Source: Silene noctiflora
Lineage: Eukaryota > Streptophyta > Magnoliopsida > Caryophyllales > Caryophyllaceae
NCBI GenBank assembly: GCA_009801015.1
Contig: VHZZ01004640.1
Coordinates: 68,838 to 100,996, forward strand
Direction of reading: 5' to 3'
DNA: 32,159 nucleotides
Shown: piece after piece, positions 31,430 to 32,159 of the stretch
Layout of the letters: each line of letters begins with the position of its first letter
How positions within the stretch are numbered: the first letter of the stretch is position 1
The notes under the pieces: generated by a model
The model's database searches: none
Told to the model about the DNA's origin: nothing
Seen by the model: the letters and a program-made list of their open reading frames with translations, nothing else
Position numbers and translations under genes: made by a program

Positions 31430-31979
31430 ACTACGAGGATCAAATTTACTTAATCTGTTTTGACCATTGTTATGTAAAAATCATTTACTGTCAAAACATC
31501 TTAGGTGTGCAACATTTGGTTTTCTTCCTCGTAATAACTCGTTTGGAGTTTTCTTTATGATTGGTTTAATCATAGCACGATTATGTATATAACAAGCAGT
31601 GTTTATAGCTTCTGCCCAGAAATTTCTAGGTAGCTCATTACAAATTAACATAATGCGTGACATATCTTCGAGAGTTCTATTCATTCTTTCAACGACTCCA
31701 TTTTTTTGCGGAGGTTCGTGGAGCAGAGAAATTATGATCTACTCCATTTTATCTACAAAACCTAATGAAGGCTTAATTGTCAAATTCTGATCCGTGATCT
31801 GTTCTAATAGATTTAAGATTATGGCAATATTTGTTTTGGGTCAGTTTGTTTAAACATTCAAATTTCTCAAAGTTTTGATCTTTAGAAGTTAAAAATATTC
31901 GCCAAACAAATCTTGAATTGGAGTAAGTGTCCTCAACAATAGTGCGATCACATGATTTAAATATCATTGTAAAACTCAA
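31430..31979 (-). pseudogene. Copia integrase core, C-terminal half (broken)
   Basis: The minus strand encodes FLTSKDQNFEKFE, then SIRTDHGSEFDN (31773-31979), the second catalytic Asp region of the DDE integrase, followed in another frame by GVVER-like sequence and NRTLEDMSRIML with the final Glu region, NFWAEAINTACYIHNR and PNELLRGRKP (31481-31684), and then a stop followed by HNNGQNRLSKFDPRS. It is interrupted by frameshifts and stops and continues across the LINE at 25247. The protease, gag and 5' LTR are not seen; the recognisable sequence ends near 31980. Confidence 0.87.
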
Positions 31980-32159
31980 AATAAGAATACACGAGGGATG
32001 ATTATTTTATAAGTCAACTGATCAACATTAATCGGTAATGATTGGATAACTAGAGTTTGACATTACTATCGTTTGATGGTGGTGATCAGTTGATCCTTTA
32101 AGGTCACACCTAAAGGACAATTCCCTTAATTGATAAAGTTAATTAGTTGTATATGAAGG
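31980..32159. other. Unassigned sequence at the right edge
   Basis: No integrase homology continues here. The stretch contains short inverted words (ATCAGTTGATCCTTTAAGG; CAACTGATCAACATTAATCGG) and resembles LTR-type non-coding DNA, suggesting another insertion in the copia element that runs off the window. Nothing firmer can be said. Confidence 0.35.

Noticed and set aside
1-32159. CRISPR arrays, bacterial operons, tRNA or rRNA genes
   Set aside because: No regularly spaced identical repeats with unique spacers and no RNA gene signatures were seen; the sequence is plant nuclear DNA. The palindrome arrays are too short and lack spacers of CRISPR type.

Overview
This is plant nuclear DNA: intron-rich genes with GT-AG splicing, a phloem-specific gene family, and dense nested LTR retrotransposons, L1-type LINEs and a hAT-like DNA transposon. 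Short ACTCCGTA-type motifs and LTRs carrying ACTCGATCGAGT palindromes make a Caryophyllales (Silene-like) eudicot my best guess, but that is inference. Six isolated N bases show a draft assembly.

Layout. 1-3335 is a repeat nest on the minus strand: a Ty3/gypsy-type LTR (1-1631) cuts a 5'-truncated LINE (1632-2672), which itself cuts the gag of another gypsy element (LTR 3045-3335, gag 2673-2989). 3540-3740 looks like a decayed LTR promoter. 4221-8328 (minus) is an intact seven-exon sieve element occlusion (SEO) gene, predicted 809 aa. 8444-10845 is an AT-rich spacer. 10906-17071 (minus) is an intact eleven-exon NAD-dependent glycerol-3-phosphate dehydrogenase gene, predicted 353 aa; a 2.24 kb hAT-like element (13439-15678) with an 8 bp target duplication sits in its third intron.

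From 17850 to the end everything is transposon. A gypsy 3' end and LTR (17850-18658, plus) abuts an inverted LTR fragment (18659-19353). Then comes one SIRE-like Ty1/copia element on the minus strand, split in three: 3' LTR, env-like region, RNase H and RT (19354-23742); a short integrase-RT piece (25068-25247); and integrase (31430-31979). The breaks are a solo gypsy LTR (23743-25062, flanked by GAGTA on both sides) and a near full-length L1-type LINE (25248-31429, plus). Every transposon reading frame is broken by stops or frameshifts.

The two host genes are unrelated in function (sieve-tube P-protein; glycerol 3-phosphate metabolism) and nothing suggests joint control. The most unusual signal is non-coding: LTRs of one family carry four 12 bp palindromes spaced 21, 19 and 21 bp (about two helical turns) upstream of a TATA box, and a seemingly unrelated LTR-like region at 3561-3703 has a similar array with a different palindrome.
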